DNA of 64,000 nt from Alphaproteobacteria bacterium (GTDB lineage: Bacteria; Pseudomonadota; Alphaproteobacteria; Micropepsales; Micropepsaceae). This document shows positions 45,105 to 54,805 of this stretch, in pieces. Location of the stretch: the NCBI GenBank assembly GCA_017308375.1, contig JAFKEW010000043.1, forward strand, positions 1-64,000, in the 5' to 3' direction. Position 1 is the first letter of the stretch, and every line of letters starts with the position of its first letter. The notes beneath the pieces were generated by a model that saw nothing but the letters and a program-made list of their open reading frames with translations, searched no databases and was not told the origin of the DNA. Both the position numbers and the translations under genes were made by a program.

Positions 45105-45260
45105 CGGCTTTCTCCCAGCGTCGCATTTGGTTTCAAGGCTGCGACTTTTAATTTGATAATCCCTGATCAGAAATATTCGCTGGCCGCGCAACCCGAGTCT
45201 AGATAAATTTACATCCATGCGATCAAAAACACATATCTGTTATTCGGAGGAGACGCGAAC

Positions 45261-46073
45261 ATGACGATGGAACCGGCCCTGCTCAAAAAAATGGGCCATA
45301 TCGCCCTTGTCACGCTCAACCGCCCAGAAGCGCGCAACTCGTTCAGTCCGGAGATGTTGGTCCGGCTTGCCGGTCATTGGGAAGAGGTGCGCGACGATGC
45401 GAATATCCGCGTCGCCATCGTCACCGGCGCCGGAGACAAGGCGTTTTGTTCGGGCGCGGATCTCGGGCAACTCATCCCGCTCATAAATGGCGCCCGTAAA
45501 CCGCAAAACGAATGGGACCAGAAAATTCTGGACGATCCGAATATCCTGGCCAAAGGCTTGTTGCGCACATTCGACGTGACAAAGCCGGTCATCGCCGCGA
45601 TCAACGGCTTTGCCGTCGCAGGCGGGATGGAGCTGGCACAAGGAACTGACATGCGTATCGCCGCGGATACCGCAAAGCTCGGTGTGCAGGAAGTCAAATG
45701 GGCGATTTTTCCGGGCGGCGGCTCAACGGTGCGCCTTCCGCGCCAGATACCTTATGCAAGGGCGATGGAACTGCTGCTCACCGGCGATCTGATCAGCGCG
45801 CAGGAAGCCTACGATCTGGGATTCCTGAATCGTGTCGTTCCCCAGAAGCAGGTGCTCGACGCGGCATTCGAACTCGCGGAGAAGATTGCCGCGAATGGGC
45901 CGATCGCCGTTCAGGCGATTCGCAAATCCGCCCGCGAATGTCTGGGACGCCCCGAGAGCGAGGCGATGGGTATGGAGTCGCGCTTCGCGGCACCCGTGTT
46001 CAAGACCGAGGATGCCCGCGAGGGGCCCAAGGCATTCATGGAGAAGCGCAAGCCGAACTATAAGGGCCGCTGA
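45261..46073 (+). CDS. Enoyl-CoA hydratase/isomerase (crotonase family)
   Basis: A 270-residue crotonase with GGAGGAGACGCGAAC before the ATG. Oxyanion-hole segments are AFCSGADLGQL near 66-76 and INGFAVAGGMELAQGTD near 114-130. At the positions where crotonase has catalytic Glu residues, VQEVKWAIFPGGG offers one Glu. The C-terminal SEAMGMESRF-EDAREGPKAFMEKRKP ending is the usual family tail. It hydrates or isomerises an enoyl-CoA. An AACACATAT half-site lies 25-33 bases upstream of the start. Confidence 0.9.
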   Translation: MTMEPALLKKMGHIALVTLNRPEARNSFSPEMLVRLAGHWEEVRDDANIRVAIVTGAGDKAFCSGADLGQLIPLINGARKPQNEWDQKILDDPNILAKGLLRTFDVTKPVIAAINGFAVAGGMELAQGTDMRIAADTAKLGVQEVKWAIFPGGGSTVRLPRQIPYARAMELLLTGDLISAQEAYDLGFLNRVVPQKQVLDAAFELAEKIAANGPIAVQAIRKSARECLGRPESEAMGMESRFAAPVFKTEDAREGPKAFMEKRKPNYKGR

Positions 46074-46112
46074 AACAAGAAACCGAAATCATTACGACAG
46101 GGAGACGTTCCG

Positions 46113-47201
46113 ATGCAGTTCGGCATTCAGATGGTTTTTCAGAATTTCGACAGAGCCAACTCCGGCGTAACCGACGGCCAGGTCTATGACGAGGAGATCC
46201 GTCTCGGGCTTTTGGCGGAAGAACTCGGCTTCGACGCATTGTGGCCCGTCGAGCATCATTTCGCGGACTATTCGTTTTGTCCCGACAACACCCAGTTCCT
46301 GAGCTACATGGCGGCGCGCACCAAACGCATCAAGCTGGGCACCGGCGCCGTCATCCTTCCCTGGAATGTGCCCGTTCGGATCGCGGAAAAGGTCGTCCTG
46401 CTGGATCACCTTTGCCAGGGACGAACACTCTTCGGCATGGGTCGCGGCCTGGCGCGCAAGGAATATGCCGGCATGGGCGTGAACATGGACGAAGCGCGCC
46501 AACGCTTCGATGAAGCAAGCCCGATGATCATCGACGCTCTCGAGACCGGCTTCATCGAAGGAAGCGGCCCCTTCTATCCGCAGAAGCGGACCGAAATCCG
46601 TCCCAATCCGCGCGGCTCCTTCAAGGGGCGCATCTATCAGGTCGCCATGTCGCCGGAATCTGTTCTTCAGTGCGCGAAGGCTGGCGCGCGGATGGTGATC
46701 TTCGCTCAAAAGCCGTGGGAGGCCCAGGCCGAGGCCGTCAAGGAATACAGGGCAGCATACAAGACGCAGCATGGCGACGACGCACCGCCGATCATGATAT
46801 GCGACTTCACCTATTGCGACACCGATCCTGCTCGCGCGAAGGAGTTGGGACAGAAATATGTGACCAACTATCTGCTTTCGGTACTCGATCACTATGAACT
46901 GGCCGGCGAGCATTTTAAAAACGCTAAGGGCTACGAGTCCTACGCCCAGGCCGTCGATGCCATTCGCGCGCTCGGCAAGGGTGGAATGGCCAAGACCTAT
47001 CTTGATGTCACGGCCTGGGGGACGCCCCAGGAAATCGTCGAGAAGTTCGAATATCGCAAATCGCTTCTGGGCGAATTCGACATCAATCCCTGCTTCCTTT
47101 TCGGCGGCATGAGCTACGAGGAGGCAGCCGAAAGCATGCGTTCCTTCGCCAGACACGTCATACCGGTCCTAAGAAAAAGCAGCAAACGTAAGGTGGCTTG
47201 A
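46113..47201 (+). CDS. LLM-class (luciferase-like) flavin-dependent oxidoreductase
   Basis: A 362-residue bacterial-luciferase-family monooxygenase: MQFGIQMVFQNFDRANSG, ELGFDALWPVEHHFADYSF near 43-61, GTGAVILPWNVPVRIAEKV and GRTLFGMGRGLARKEYAGMG. It uses reduced flavin supplied by a separate reductase, which is not visible nearby, and could carry out hydroxylation or Baeyer-Villiger-type oxidation. It lies 39 bases after the enoyl-CoA hydratase gene. The next gene is an IS remnant, so the operon may have lost members. Confidence 0.88.
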   Translation: MQFGIQMVFQNFDRANSGVTDGQVYDEEIRLGLLAEELGFDALWPVEHHFADYSFCPDNTQFLSYMAARTKRIKLGTGAVILPWNVPVRIAEKVVLLDHLCQGRTLFGMGRGLARKEYAGMGVNMDEARQRFDEASPMIIDALETGFIEGSGPFYPQKRTEIRPNPRGSFKGRIYQVAMSPESVLQCAKAGARMVIFAQKPWEAQAEAVKEYRAAYKTQHGDDAPPIMICDFTYCDTDPARAKELGQKYVTNYLLSVLDHYELAGEHFKNAKGYESYAQAVDAIRALGKGGMAKTYLDVTAWGTPQEIVEKFEYRKSLLGEFDINPCFLFGGMSYEEAAESMRSFARHVIPVLRKSSKRKVA

Positions 47202-47454
47202 CGCAATTGTTTCCGGAAGTCGTCGCGCCGGGCGGTGGGTTGGTCCATGAATTCTGCGACGACCCGGCTTGTCGCCGATGCGCCGATGCATCGCTCCAGA
47301 TCGAACGGGTGGCCCGCAAGACCGACCACACAAGAGACCAGGCCAAGGTAGACGTGTTCGAGATATCGAACACGTCTACGATCTCCTGCGCCGGCACTCG
47401 ACGCTCGGGTACTTGAGCCCTATGGAATTCGAAAAGAAGATGCTGTCAGCTTAA
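47202..47454 (+). mobile_element. Fragment of an IS3-family orfB transposase
   Basis: The end of a DDE transposase is recognisable as IEHVYDLLRRHSTLGYLSPMEFEKK (47360-47445, stop at 47454), preceded in another frame by HTRDQAKVDVFE. A one-base deletion near 47362 explains the frame change. The expected catalytic region is missing. The region 47455-47558 has no gene. Together with the orfA remnant at 24.7 kb, it shows past IS activity at both sides of the side-chain block; the two remnants could be halves of one family, which I cannot prove. Confidence 0.7.
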
Positions 47455-47558
47455 CTCGACGTCCACGAGACGGGCAGCAGGCCACACGGCCACCTTCAGG
47501 AGGCCGCCCTCCGGGAACTGGCGGGCCGACAATTTCCAGGTCAAACACACCTAAAACG

Positions 47559-49250
47559 TCAGATGCGTCCCGCTCCTTTCATGGCGGAAATGTAACCGAA
47601 TGTCATGGCCGGGCCGATGGTCGCGCCGGGTCCGGGGTAGGAATTCCCCATGATGGACGCCGTGCTGTTTCCCGCCGCCCAAAGGCCCTCGATAACCTCA
47701 CCCGACTGCGAGACCACCTGTCCGAACTTGTTGATAACAAGCCCGCCGCGCGTGCCGATGTCGCCGGGATAGAGCCGGATGGCGAAGAAGGGAGCTTTCG
47801 TCAACGGCGCCAGGTTCGGATTTTTGAAATAGGGATCGCCGTACATGCGGTCATGCGCACTGTCGCCCCTATGATAGTCCTCATCGACGCCGGTCTCGGC
47901 AAGCTTGTTGAATCGCTCCATCGACTTCGCGAGACGATCCGCCGGAACACCTATCTTCTCCGCAAGTTCCGCAAGGCCTGGCGCCGAGACCACGTCGCCG
48001 CTTTCGTTCCACCGCTTCGGCATGGGCTGGCGCGGCATGTTCGAGGCAATCATATAGTAATCCTTGTACGCCTTATCCAGGATAAGCCATACCGGCACGC
48101 AGGACGTGCCTGTCCCGTTATGCACCTCGTAAATCCTGGTGACCACGTCGCAATAGGGCGCCGCTTCGTTTACAAAGCGATCGCCCGAGGAATTCACGAT
48201 CATCGATCCCGGCAGCGAGCGTTCGAGAACGCAAAAATGCGGGTTCTCGTTGGCGTTTACGTGACTCACCGGACCCCACCAGGCGTCGTCCATCAGATCG
48301 AGCCGGGCACCAATGCTCTCCCCGGCACGAATGGCGTCGCCCGTATCGCTTTCGGCGGCAAGCGACCATTTCGAGCTTGTGGGATGCGGCAGATAACGAT
48401 CGCGCATTTCCTGATTGTGGGCGAAACCGCCGGCGGTCAGCGCCACGCCGCGCCGCGCCTTGTACCGAAGCGTCCTGCCGCCCTTCGACACCTCGGCGCC
48501 CACGACGCGACCGTTCTCCGTCACCAGCGACGTCAGGGCCGTATTCACTTCGAACGGAATGTTGGCACGCAATATGGAGTAAAAGAGCCGACCAGCGGTG
48601 CCCTGCCCCGCCGTCATTACTTTTCTTCCAAGCAGCCTGTTTGTGATCGTGTTGAAAGCCGCCTTCATGAACTTGCGTTTTCCGTCCCAATGACGGCGCA
48701 TCCGGGCGACCGAAAACAACTCGAACAGCAGGAGGCCGGCGTAATGAGTGCCCGACAGAACCGGCGGGCGGAAATATTTCTGATTGGCGCCAAGCAAAGT
48801 TCCGTTGAAGGGAACGGCTTCCAGGGCGCGGCCTTCAGGGAAGCCGCCAGTCGCTTCAGGGTAATAGTCCGAATATCCCTTGCTCCAAACGAAGCGCGTT
48901 TCAGTGTGATCGCGCAGGAACTCGATCATCTGCGGACCGTACTTCACAAACGATTCCTGAACTTCCGAGGGCACGCGGTTGCCGACCGTGCTGGCCATGT
49001 AGCTCCTGGCCCGTTCCTCCGAGTCAGGTAACCCGCCTTCGCGCACCAGGTAATTGTTGGGAATCCAGACCACGCCACCCGATCGAGCCGTGCTGCCGCC
49101 CATATAAGGCGCTTTTTCGATCACCAGCGTGTCGAGGCCCAGATGATTGGCCGTCAGAGCCGACACCATTCCGGCGCCGCCGCCGCCCACGACCAGCCAG
49201 TCCACTTCCTTGTCCCAGCGAATGCCGGTTCCCGCTCCGTTGTCAGCCAT
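47559..49250 (-). CDS. FAD-dependent dehydrogenase of the KstD/fumarate-reductase family
   Basis: A 563-residue flavoprotein. The FAD motif VVGGGGAGMVSAL is at about 20-32, followed by APYMGGSTARSGGVVWIP near 47-64, characteristic of 3-ketosteroid delta-1-dehydrogenase homologues. The C-terminus has YPGDIGTRGGLVINKFGQV and STASIMGNSYPGPGATIGPAMTFGYIS. It should desaturate a ring ketone or reduce an enone. In this cluster it may prepare an alicyclic ring for aromatisation. Homology does not prove a steroid substrate. DUF3237 follows upstream on the same strand. Confidence 0.87.
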   Translation of the reverse strand: MADNGAGTGIRWDKEVDWLVVGGGGAGMVSALTANHLGLDTLVIEKAPYMGGSTARSGGVVWIPNNYLVREGGLPDSEERARSYMASTVGNRVPSEVQESFVKYGPQMIEFLRDHTETRFVWSKGYSDYYPEATGGFPEGRALEAVPFNGTLLGANQKYFRPPVLSGTHYAGLLLFELFSVARMRRHWDGKRKFMKAAFNTITNRLLGRKVMTAGQGTAGRLFYSILRANIPFEVNTALTSLVTENGRVVGAEVSKGGRTLRYKARRGVALTAGGFAHNQEMRDRYLPHPTSSKWSLAAESDTGDAIRAGESIGARLDLMDDAWWGPVSHVNANENPHFCVLERSLPGSMIVNSSGDRFVNEAAPYCDVVTRIYEVHNGTGTSCVPVWLILDKAYKDYYMIASNMPRQPMPKRWNESGDVVSAPGLAELAEKIGVPADRLAKSMERFNKLAETGVDEDYHRGDSAHDRMYGDPYFKNPNLAPLTKAPFFAIRLYPGDIGTRGGLVINKFGQVVSQSGEVIEGLWAAGNSTASIMGNSYPGPGATIGPAMTFGYISAMKGAGRI

Positions 49251-49363
49251 ATGCGTGCTCCCTAAATTTGTCCGACGCCCCGAAACCCTATGCCGCCCGC
49301 TGTTCGTTCACGCGGCGCTGCAAGCGGGCGACCCGCCACCTCCCGCTCTCCGGGGTGCATGTC

Positions 49364-49819
49364 TCAATCGTGCGCCTGCTCGTAAACCTGATACTCGATG
49401 CCGCCGGGGTAAACGCGTCCTTCGCCGACGCCCAGAACCCTGTTCAACCATTTGTATTTTTCGGCGCCCGTCTCGAAACGCAGCTGGCTCAAAAAATACG
49501 AGTCGCCGATTTTCGTTTCTCCGCCGCTGAGCGCCGCAGTAACGAACTTGTCGTTATATTCGAGAAAGCCCGTATAATGAACATAGATGTGTGCGCCGTC
49601 GTTCGTCTGCAGAACGATCCGCACGTCGATATGCCCCAAATTCTCGGAATCGATGACGATCCAGTCGGCGCCACTACTGCAAACGGTGCCCGTGAGGCGC
49701 TTGCCCTCGAACGCGCCCCCCGTAATGTTGGCGACAAGCCGCTTGCCATGCGTCGTGTCGCCGATGTCCAATGGCGAGGCGACAAGAACGTGAATTTTCA
49801 TCAAAGGAACCAGCTTCAT
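49364..49819 (-). CDS. DUF3237 family protein
   Basis: A 151-residue beta-barrel protein starting MKLVPLMKIHVLVASPLDIGDTTHG. It contains GNRxW-type blocks typical of the family: LVANITGGAFEGKRLTGTV, ADWIVIDSENLGHIDVRIVLQTNDGAHIYVHYTGF and a final RVYPGGIEYQVYEQAHD. DUF3237 proteins occur in aromatic and steroid degradation gene sets and in oxidoreductase clusters; some resemble lyases or isomerases, but the reaction is unknown. It lies between the KstD-like gene and the meta-cleavage operon. Confidence 0.88.
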   Translation of the reverse strand: MKLVPLMKIHVLVASPLDIGDTTHGKRLVANITGGAFEGKRLTGTVCSSGADWIVIDSENLGHIDVRIVLQTNDGAHIYVHYTGFLEYNDKFVTAALSGGETKIGDSYFLSQLRFETGAEKYKWLNRVLGVGEGRVYPGGIEYQVYEQAHD

Positions 49820-49914
49820 GTGCTTTTAATCCTTATACAGAATGATACAACCTATATTAGCGAGAAATTGCGCGACACTTTTCCTATCTGGCGCAGTCAC
49901 CGGCCGTCCACGAC

Positions 49915-50706
49915 TCAGGTAAAACTCATCGACAGATCGCCCAATCCCTGGTCGAAGCGGCACAAAACGTCGTCGCCGGCCTTAACGGGGATTGCCCGCA
50001 CAAAGGACCCGGTAAGCACGACCTGCCCCGGCTCGAAAACAACGCCGAATTGGCCGAGCTTGTTCGCAAGCCAGGCGACGGACGTGACGGGATTGCCCAG
50101 AACCGCCGAGGCTTCGCCCTCGACTTCCAACTTGCCGTTCAACCTCAATTCGCCATGCACGCGCCGCACGTCGATCGCGTCGAGCCGTCTTGGATTGGCG
50201 CCCAGCACGACAGCGCCGCAGGCAGCCAGATCGGCCACGGTGTCGATTATGCCGAAACCGGGCTCCGGCATTACGCGGAAATCGACAATCTCAATCGCAG
50301 GGACAACAAAATCGGTCGCCCTGATGACGTCGACGGGCAGCACGCCCGGCCCCTTGAGCGCGTGCTTCATGACGAATGCGATTTCGATTTCGATCATCGG
50401 GCGGAAAAACCGGGAAGCATCGATCGGCGTCGCTTCAGGCAGGAACATGTCGTCGGTTATGGCGCTGAAATCCGGCTCCGAAGATCCGGCCATTTCCTGC
50501 ATCGGTTTCGACGTGAGCCCTACCTTGTAGCCCTTCACCTTCGCGCCCGCGTCAACCTTGCGGCGGACGAACTCTTCCTGAACCAGATAGGAATCCTCGA
50601 CGGTCAAGCCAGGATAGGTTCCGGTCAGCCGCCGGAGCGGCCTGCGTGTCTCGTAGACGTCGAAAAGCTCGTCAACGATTTTTGACCTTGTCGCACTATC
50701 CAGCAT
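49915..50706 (-). CDS. 2-oxopent-4-enoate/2-oxohepta-4-ene-dioate hydratase (HpaH/XylJ-like)
   Basis: A 263-residue FAH-superfamily hydratase/decarboxylase: [28 protein letters not shown] near 45-72, [32 protein letters not shown] with the metal-binding Glu pair, and [13 protein letters not shown]. It adds water to 2-hydroxypenta-2,4-dienoate-type intermediates, giving the aldolase substrate. The start overlaps the aldolase gene's stop by 11 bases, so the two are coupled. 4-oxalocrotonate decarboxylase is the main alternative. Confidence 0.88.
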   Translation of the reverse strand: MLDSATRSKIVDELFDVYETRRPLRRLTGTYPGLTVEDSYLVQEEFVRRKVDAGAKVKGYKVGLTSKPMQEMAGSSEPDFSAITDDMFLPEATPIDASRFFRPMIEIEIAFVMKHALKGPGVLPVDVIRATDFVVPAIEIVDFRVMPEPGFGIIDTVADLAACGAVVLGANPRRLDAIDVRRVHGELRLNGKLEVEGEASAVLGNPVTSVAWLANKLGQFGVVFEPGQVVLTGSFVRAIPVKAGDDVLCRFDQGLGDLSMSFT

Positions 50707-51484
50707 TTTTTGTTCCAGTTTTTTCTTTCACAGCCGTGAGGCTCGCCAAGCTCGCCGAAGAGAGCGCCGCAATGTCTGTCGTAACCGAGACCATCTGAAA
50801 CCCCTGCGCGACGCGCAGCGGCGCGACGATTGCGTTCGACAGGACGGCTACCGCCTTGCCGTGCCGCCGGCAGGCAGCGACAATGGTTTTTATGGCATCG
50901 TCGAAAACAGGCTTTCCGTCATTGTCTCCCGGCGGCAGGCCAAGCGCGACCGAAAGGTCGAACGGCCCCACCAGGGCGGCATCGACCCCCGGCAAGCCGA
51001 CGATTTCATCGACCTGATCGAGCGCGGAGCGCGTCTCGATCATCGGAATGACGGCAACACGGTCATTGGCCGTGAAGGCATAGCCCGCGCCGTCGCGCGT
51101 TCCGACACGCACAGGCCCGAAGCTGCGGCGCCCAACCGGCGGATAGCGGCAGGAGTCGACCAGACTCCTCGCATCGTCGGCCGTCTGAATCATCGGAGCG
51201 ACGACGCCAAGGGCGCCCGCGTCCAGAACGCGGCCGATGATTCCCGGCTCGTTCCAGGGCACACGTACAATTGCTGGAAGTCCGCGAATGTCGGCGGCGC
51301 GGATCATATCAAGCGCCTGTCCGTAGTCCATGCAGCCATGCTGCATATCGACGAGTATCCAGTCGAAGCCAAGCGACGAAACGGCCTCGACTCCGAGCGC
51401 GCCGGGCATCATGCACCAGGCGCCGAATGTCACCTCTCCAGCCGCCCAACGCGATTTCAGAGACACGGCTTCCGCCATTTTCAT
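50696..51484 (-). CDS. HpcH/HpaI class II aldolase
   Basis: A 262-residue pyruvate aldolase. Motifs are [26 protein letters not shown] near 28-53, [33 protein letters not shown] near 77-109 (shown split in the fold as strands 4-5), and the metal-binding Glu and Asp in [11 protein letters not shown] and [12 protein letters not shown]. It splits 4-hydroxy-2-oxo acids into pyruvate and an aldehyde. Six bases separate it from the FAH-family gene. Confidence 0.9.
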   Translation of the reverse strand: MKMAEAVSLKSRWAAGEVTFGAWCMMPGALGVEAVSSLGFDWILVDMQHGCMDYGQALDMIRAADIRGLPAIVRVPWNEPGIIGRVLDAGALGVVAPMIQTADDARSLVDSCRYPPVGRRSFGPVRVGTRDGAGYAFTANDRVAVIPMIETRSALDQVDEIVGLPGVDAALVGPFDLSVALGLPPGDNDGKPVFDDAIKTIVAACRRHGKAVAVLSNAIVAPLRVAQGFQMVSVTTDIAALSSASLASLTAVKEKTGTKNAG

Positions 51485-51489
51485 ATCCC

Positions 51490-52320
51490 TCAGAATTGCC
51501 CGAGAGCAACGCGACGAACTATCTCGGTATCCGTGGGCTCATGGCCGACCTTGTGAGCGGGTGCCGGGACCTCCTGCACCGTGTTGGTGACCTTGCCAAC
51601 GCCCGTCACCTCGACCTCGACGACGTCGCCCGGGTTCATCGGCCGCGAATTCGCCGGCGTGCCGGTCAGCACGATGTCGCCCGGCAGGAAGGTGATGTGG
51701 CGGGAGAGATCGGCGAAGATGTAGTCGATCGGGAAGGTCATCTCGCTGACCGGCCCATCCTGCACCATCTTGCCGTTGATATAGGTGCGCACACGCTCTT
51801 TGCGGATGTCGACGCCCCTGACAATGCCGGGGCCGACCGGGCAGAAGCCGTCCTGCCCCTTCACGCGCAGCATGGAGCCCGCATCGGTGTCGCGGAAATC
51901 CTGCGCACCGACGTCGTTCGCCGGTGCGAAGCCCGCGAGATAGTCCCAGACATCTTCGCGCGCGACATTGCGCATCGGCTTGCCAACGATCGCCGCGATC
52001 TCGCCTTCATAATTGAGGTACTTGCAGTTCGCCGGCCGGTTGAGAAAGCCGCGATGGGAATTGAGCGTCGTCAGTGGCTTCTGGAAGTAGGTTGGCGTGA
52101 CGAGCGGCGGCGCCTTGAACTCGACACGGCGGGAGTCGTAGTTCAGATGAATGCAGATGATCTTGGTCGGATCGCAAGGCGGCAGATAAATCGCCTCGGC
52201 ATCTGGCACCAGACGCCCGTCGCCAAGCCGCAGCCTGTCGCCTTCCGGCCGCACCCATTTCGGCGTTCCCTCATGCAGGATGCGCCGCCACTCATCGCGC
52301 GGGCCATTCAACACAGACAT
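51490..52320 (-). CDS. Fumarylacetoacetate hydrolase-family isomerase/decarboxylase (HpaG-like)
   Basis: A 276-residue FAH-fold enzyme: [18 protein letters not shown] (active-site Tyr/His region near 52-69), [19 protein letters not shown] with the metal Glu near 100-118, and [26 protein letters not shown] near 232-257. HpaG-type enzymes decarboxylate or isomerise the dicarboxylate produced by the semialdehyde dehydrogenase. Acylpyruvase or another C-C hydrolase role is the alternative. A strong hairpin separates it from the dioxygenase gene, so its expression may be partly uncoupled. Confidence 0.88.
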   Translation of the reverse strand: MSVLNGPRDEWRRILHEGTPKWVRPEGDRLRLGDGRLVPDAEAIYLPPCDPTKIICIHLNYDSRRVEFKAPPLVTPTYFQKPLTTLNSHRGFLNRPANCKYLNYEGEIAAIVGKPMRNVAREDVWDYLAGFAPANDVGAQDFRDTDAGSMLRVKGQDGFCPVGPGIVRGVDIRKERVRTYINGKMVQDGPVSEMTFPIDYIFADLSRHITFLPGDIVLTGTPANSRPMNPGDVVEVEVTGVGKVTNTVQEVPAPAHKVGHEPTDTEIVRRVALGQF

Positions 52321-52352
52321 TCATCCCTCCCACTCTTTTTTAAATTGAAATA

Positions 52353-52383
52353 GCCGGGGAGCCGATCCGACAGGCTCCCCGGC
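52353..52383 (-). terminator. Hairpin between the dioxygenase and FAH-family genes
   Basis: Perfect 11-base arms GCCGGGGAGCC (52353-52363) and GGCTCCCCGGC (52373-52383) with a 9-base loop, 39 bases after the dioxygenase stop. The minus strand then reads TATTTCAATTTAAAAAAG, a mixed AT tail. It may be an intrinsic terminator or an mRNA-stabilising stem. Confidence 0.68.
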
Positions 52384-52422
52384 AATATCCGCCGCCCGTA
52401 TATCGGGGGAAGCGGCGGACAA

Positions 52423-53331
52423 TTATTCGGCGGCGACTTCCATGACGCCTTTCATGACACCCGCCACCGGCTGATGTCCGTAGGTGTCGCGCTGGTAATA
52501 TTCGGACTGATGCGTGGCCGGCCGCGCGCCCCAGCCGATCTCGCACATCCAGCCCGACGGATTCAGGAAGTAGAAGGAATACATGTGATCGTTGGCATGG
52601 CGCCCGGGCGCAATCGTCACCGGAATGTCGTTTTGCTGTACGATTTCATAGGCGAGCCCGACGTCGTCGAAATTCTCGACCTCGAACATCATGTGGTTGA
52701 TGCGCTTCTCGCCGGGCGGTCCGAAGGCGACCGTGTGGTCGCGGCTGTTGCAGTGAAGGAACATGAGGTCGAAAGGCCGCGGCAGACCCGGGAAGGGAAT
52801 GCGGTATTCGATGCCGCCGCGCATGCCGAGGAGCTTGTAGAACTCATAGGTCTTTTCGAGGCCGACCGTCTCGCGCTGGATGAGATGGCCGAGCCCGCCG
52901 TCGCCCGTCTTGAAGCGGCCATGCATGCGCCGCCCGGGGTGGAAAGGCTTGTCGGCCTGGATTTGCGGCCCGTGGAATATCTCGATCGGAAAACCGCTCG
53001 CATCGTCGAGCTTCATGATCTCGAGCACACGCCGATCGTCGGCCTCGGCGGGCGTGCCGACCCGGACCTTCACGCCGGCGGCTTCGAGCTGCTTCTTCAT
53101 CTCGCGGAACTCCTCGACGCCCGCGACGCGGAAGCCGAGGTAGTTGAGATCGTCCTTTCCGTCTTCCTCGAGGATCAGACGATGATGCCAGTAGTCCATG
53201 CGCAGGTAGCAGCGTCCCGCCTCGCCTTCGTCGGCGACCTCGAAGCCCAGAATGTCCGAAGCATATTTCTTCCACTGCTCGAGGCTTTTGACGCCGAGCC
53301 CCGCATAGCCGAGTTCCGTGATCTGAACCAT
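52423..53331 (-). CDS. Type I extradiol ring-cleavage dioxygenase (VOC fold)
   Basis: A 302-residue two-domain protein from ATG 53331 (MVQITELGYAGLGVKSLEQW), with GAGGAAC upstream. The 2-His-1-Glu iron site is His149 (GLGHLI), His213 (RINHMMFEVENFDD) and Glu264 (GWMCEIGW); the late segment NDHMYSFYFLNPSG matches catechol-binding residues in BphC/HsaC-like enzymes. It should meta-cleave the catechol made by the HpaB-like hydroxylase. All ligands are present. Substrate could be any substituted catechol. Confidence 0.92.
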   Translation of the reverse strand: MVQITELGYAGLGVKSLEQWKKYASDILGFEVADEGEAGRCYLRMDYWHHRLILEEDGKDDLNYLGFRVAGVEEFREMKKQLEAAGVKVRVGTPAEADDRRVLEIMKLDDASGFPIEIFHGPQIQADKPFHPGRRMHGRFKTGDGGLGHLIQRETVGLEKTYEFYKLLGMRGGIEYRIPFPGLPRPFDLMFLHCNSRDHTVAFGPPGEKRINHMMFEVENFDDVGLAYEIVQQNDIPVTIAPGRHANDHMYSFYFLNPSGWMCEIGWGARPATHQSEYYQRDTYGHQPVAGVMKGVMEVAAE

Positions 53332-53344
53332 AGCCGTTCCTCCC

Positions 53345-54805
53345 TCAGGCAAACGATCCTTTGCGGACCGATATGTTCTTTATGTCGGTATAGAAGTCGA
53401 AGCTCCAGGTTCCGCCTTCGCGGCCGATGCCTGAATCGCGGCTTCCGCCGAAGGGCGCCGCGAGATCGCGAACGAAGAAGCAGTTGACCCAGACGGTGCC
53501 CGCCACAACCCGCGAGGCGATCGCGGTCGCGCGCGCCTCGTTGCCGCTGAAAAGCGTCGCCGCCAGGCCGTATTTCGTGTTGTTGGCAAGTTCGATCACT
53601 TCGTCATCGTCGGAAAAACTCTGCCAGGTGAGCACCGGGCCGAAGACCTCGCGCTGGGCGATTTCGAGCGACGGATTGACGTTGGCGAATAGCGTCGGCT
53701 GGAAGTAAAGCTCGCCGAAATTCGCGCGGCTGCCGCCCCAGAGCGGCACGGCGCCGTCCGCCTTCGCCCGCTCGACGAAGCCGGCGACGCGTTCGAAATG
53801 CTCCTTGGTGATCAGCGGTCCGACGCGCGTGTCCTTGTCGCGCGGATCGCCGACGACCATGTGGCTCGCAGCCGTGCGCACCTTTTCGAGAAAGCCCGGC
53901 TCGATCGACTTTTCGACCATGATGCGCGTGCCGGCGAGGCAGACCTGACCCGCATTCATGTATTGCGCGGCGACTGTCTGAGCGGCGGCGTCGAGATCGG
54001 CATCGGCGCAAACGATGAAGGGCGACTTGCCGCCGAGCTCGGCGCTCATCGGCGTGATCGAGCGCGCCGCGGCCTGGCCGATGATTTTCGCCGTGTCGGT
54101 CGACCCGGTGAAGCTGATGCGGTCGACATCGGGATGATTGACGAGCGCATCGCCCGCCTCCTCGCCGATGCCCTGCACGACATTGAGAACGCCTGCCGGT
54201 ACGCCCGCCGCATGGGCAATGTCGGCCATCAGCGAGCAGGTGAGCGGCGCCCATTCCGGCGGCTTGACGACGACGGTGTTGCCGGCGGCGAGCGCCGGGC
54301 CGACCTTCCAGGTCGTCAGCATCAAGGGTGCGTTCCAGGGCGTGATCAAGGCCGCGACGCCGGCCGGATCGTAACGCACATGATTGACGACTTCGGGCGA
54401 GTCGATCGAATGGCCCCGGAGCGTCAGCGCCCATTCGGCAAAGAATTCGATGTTCTGCGCGGCGCGGGGCACGACACGATGAACATTGCCGATGAGCAGC
54501 GAGCCATTGTCCATCGTCTCGACGGCGGCAAGCTCGTTCGCCCGTGCTCTGATACCTTCCGCAAAGCGCTTCAGGATCGGCAAACGGCCCTTCGGCCCGA
54601 GGGCCGCCCAGGCCGGAAACGCCTTGCGTGCGGCGGCGACCGCCTGATCGACTTCCACCTTGCCGCCCGCCGCGACGTCGGCGAGATGCGAGCCGTCGAT
54701 CGGCGAGAGGTCCGCGAATTTTCGTGACGAGGTGACGCGCCGCCCGCCGATCCAGTGATCGGTCGAGATTTCGACGCCGGCGACCTTCGCAATATTTCCT
54801 GCCAT
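53345..54805 (-). CDS. Aldehyde dehydrogenase (hydroxymuconic semialdehyde dehydrogenase type)
   Basis: A 486-residue NAD(P)-dependent ALDH from ATG 54805; an apparent GTG one codon earlier is not preferred. Motifs: TPWNAPLMLTTWKVGPALAAGNTVV, catalytic Glu in MSAELGGKSPF near 250, catalytic Cys in MNAGQVCLAGTRI near 284. Its N-terminus and RDSGIGREGGTWSFDFYTDIKNI tail resemble XylG/HpaE-type semialdehyde dehydrogenases. It overlaps the hydroxylase stop by one base (TGATG) and precedes the dioxygenase by 13 bases, so it is an operon member. Confidence 0.92.
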   Translation of the reverse strand: MAGNIAKVAGVEISTDHWIGGRRVTSSRKFADLSPIDGSHLADVAAGGKVEVDQAVAAARKAFPAWAALGPKGRLPILKRFAEGIRARANELAAVETMDNGSLLIGNVHRVVPRAAQNIEFFAEWALTLRGHSIDSPEVVNHVRYDPAGVAALITPWNAPLMLTTWKVGPALAAGNTVVVKPPEWAPLTCSLMADIAHAAGVPAGVLNVVQGIGEEAGDALVNHPDVDRISFTGSTDTAKIIGQAAARSITPMSAELGGKSPFIVCADADLDAAAQTVAAQYMNAGQVCLAGTRIMVEKSIEPGFLEKVRTAASHMVVGDPRDKDTRVGPLITKEHFERVAGFVERAKADGAVPLWGGSRANFGELYFQPTLFANVNPSLEIAQREVFGPVLTWQSFSDDDEVIELANNTKYGLAATLFSGNEARATAIASRVVAGTVWVNCFFVRDLAAPFGGSRDSGIGREGGTWSFDFYTDIKNISVRKGSFA

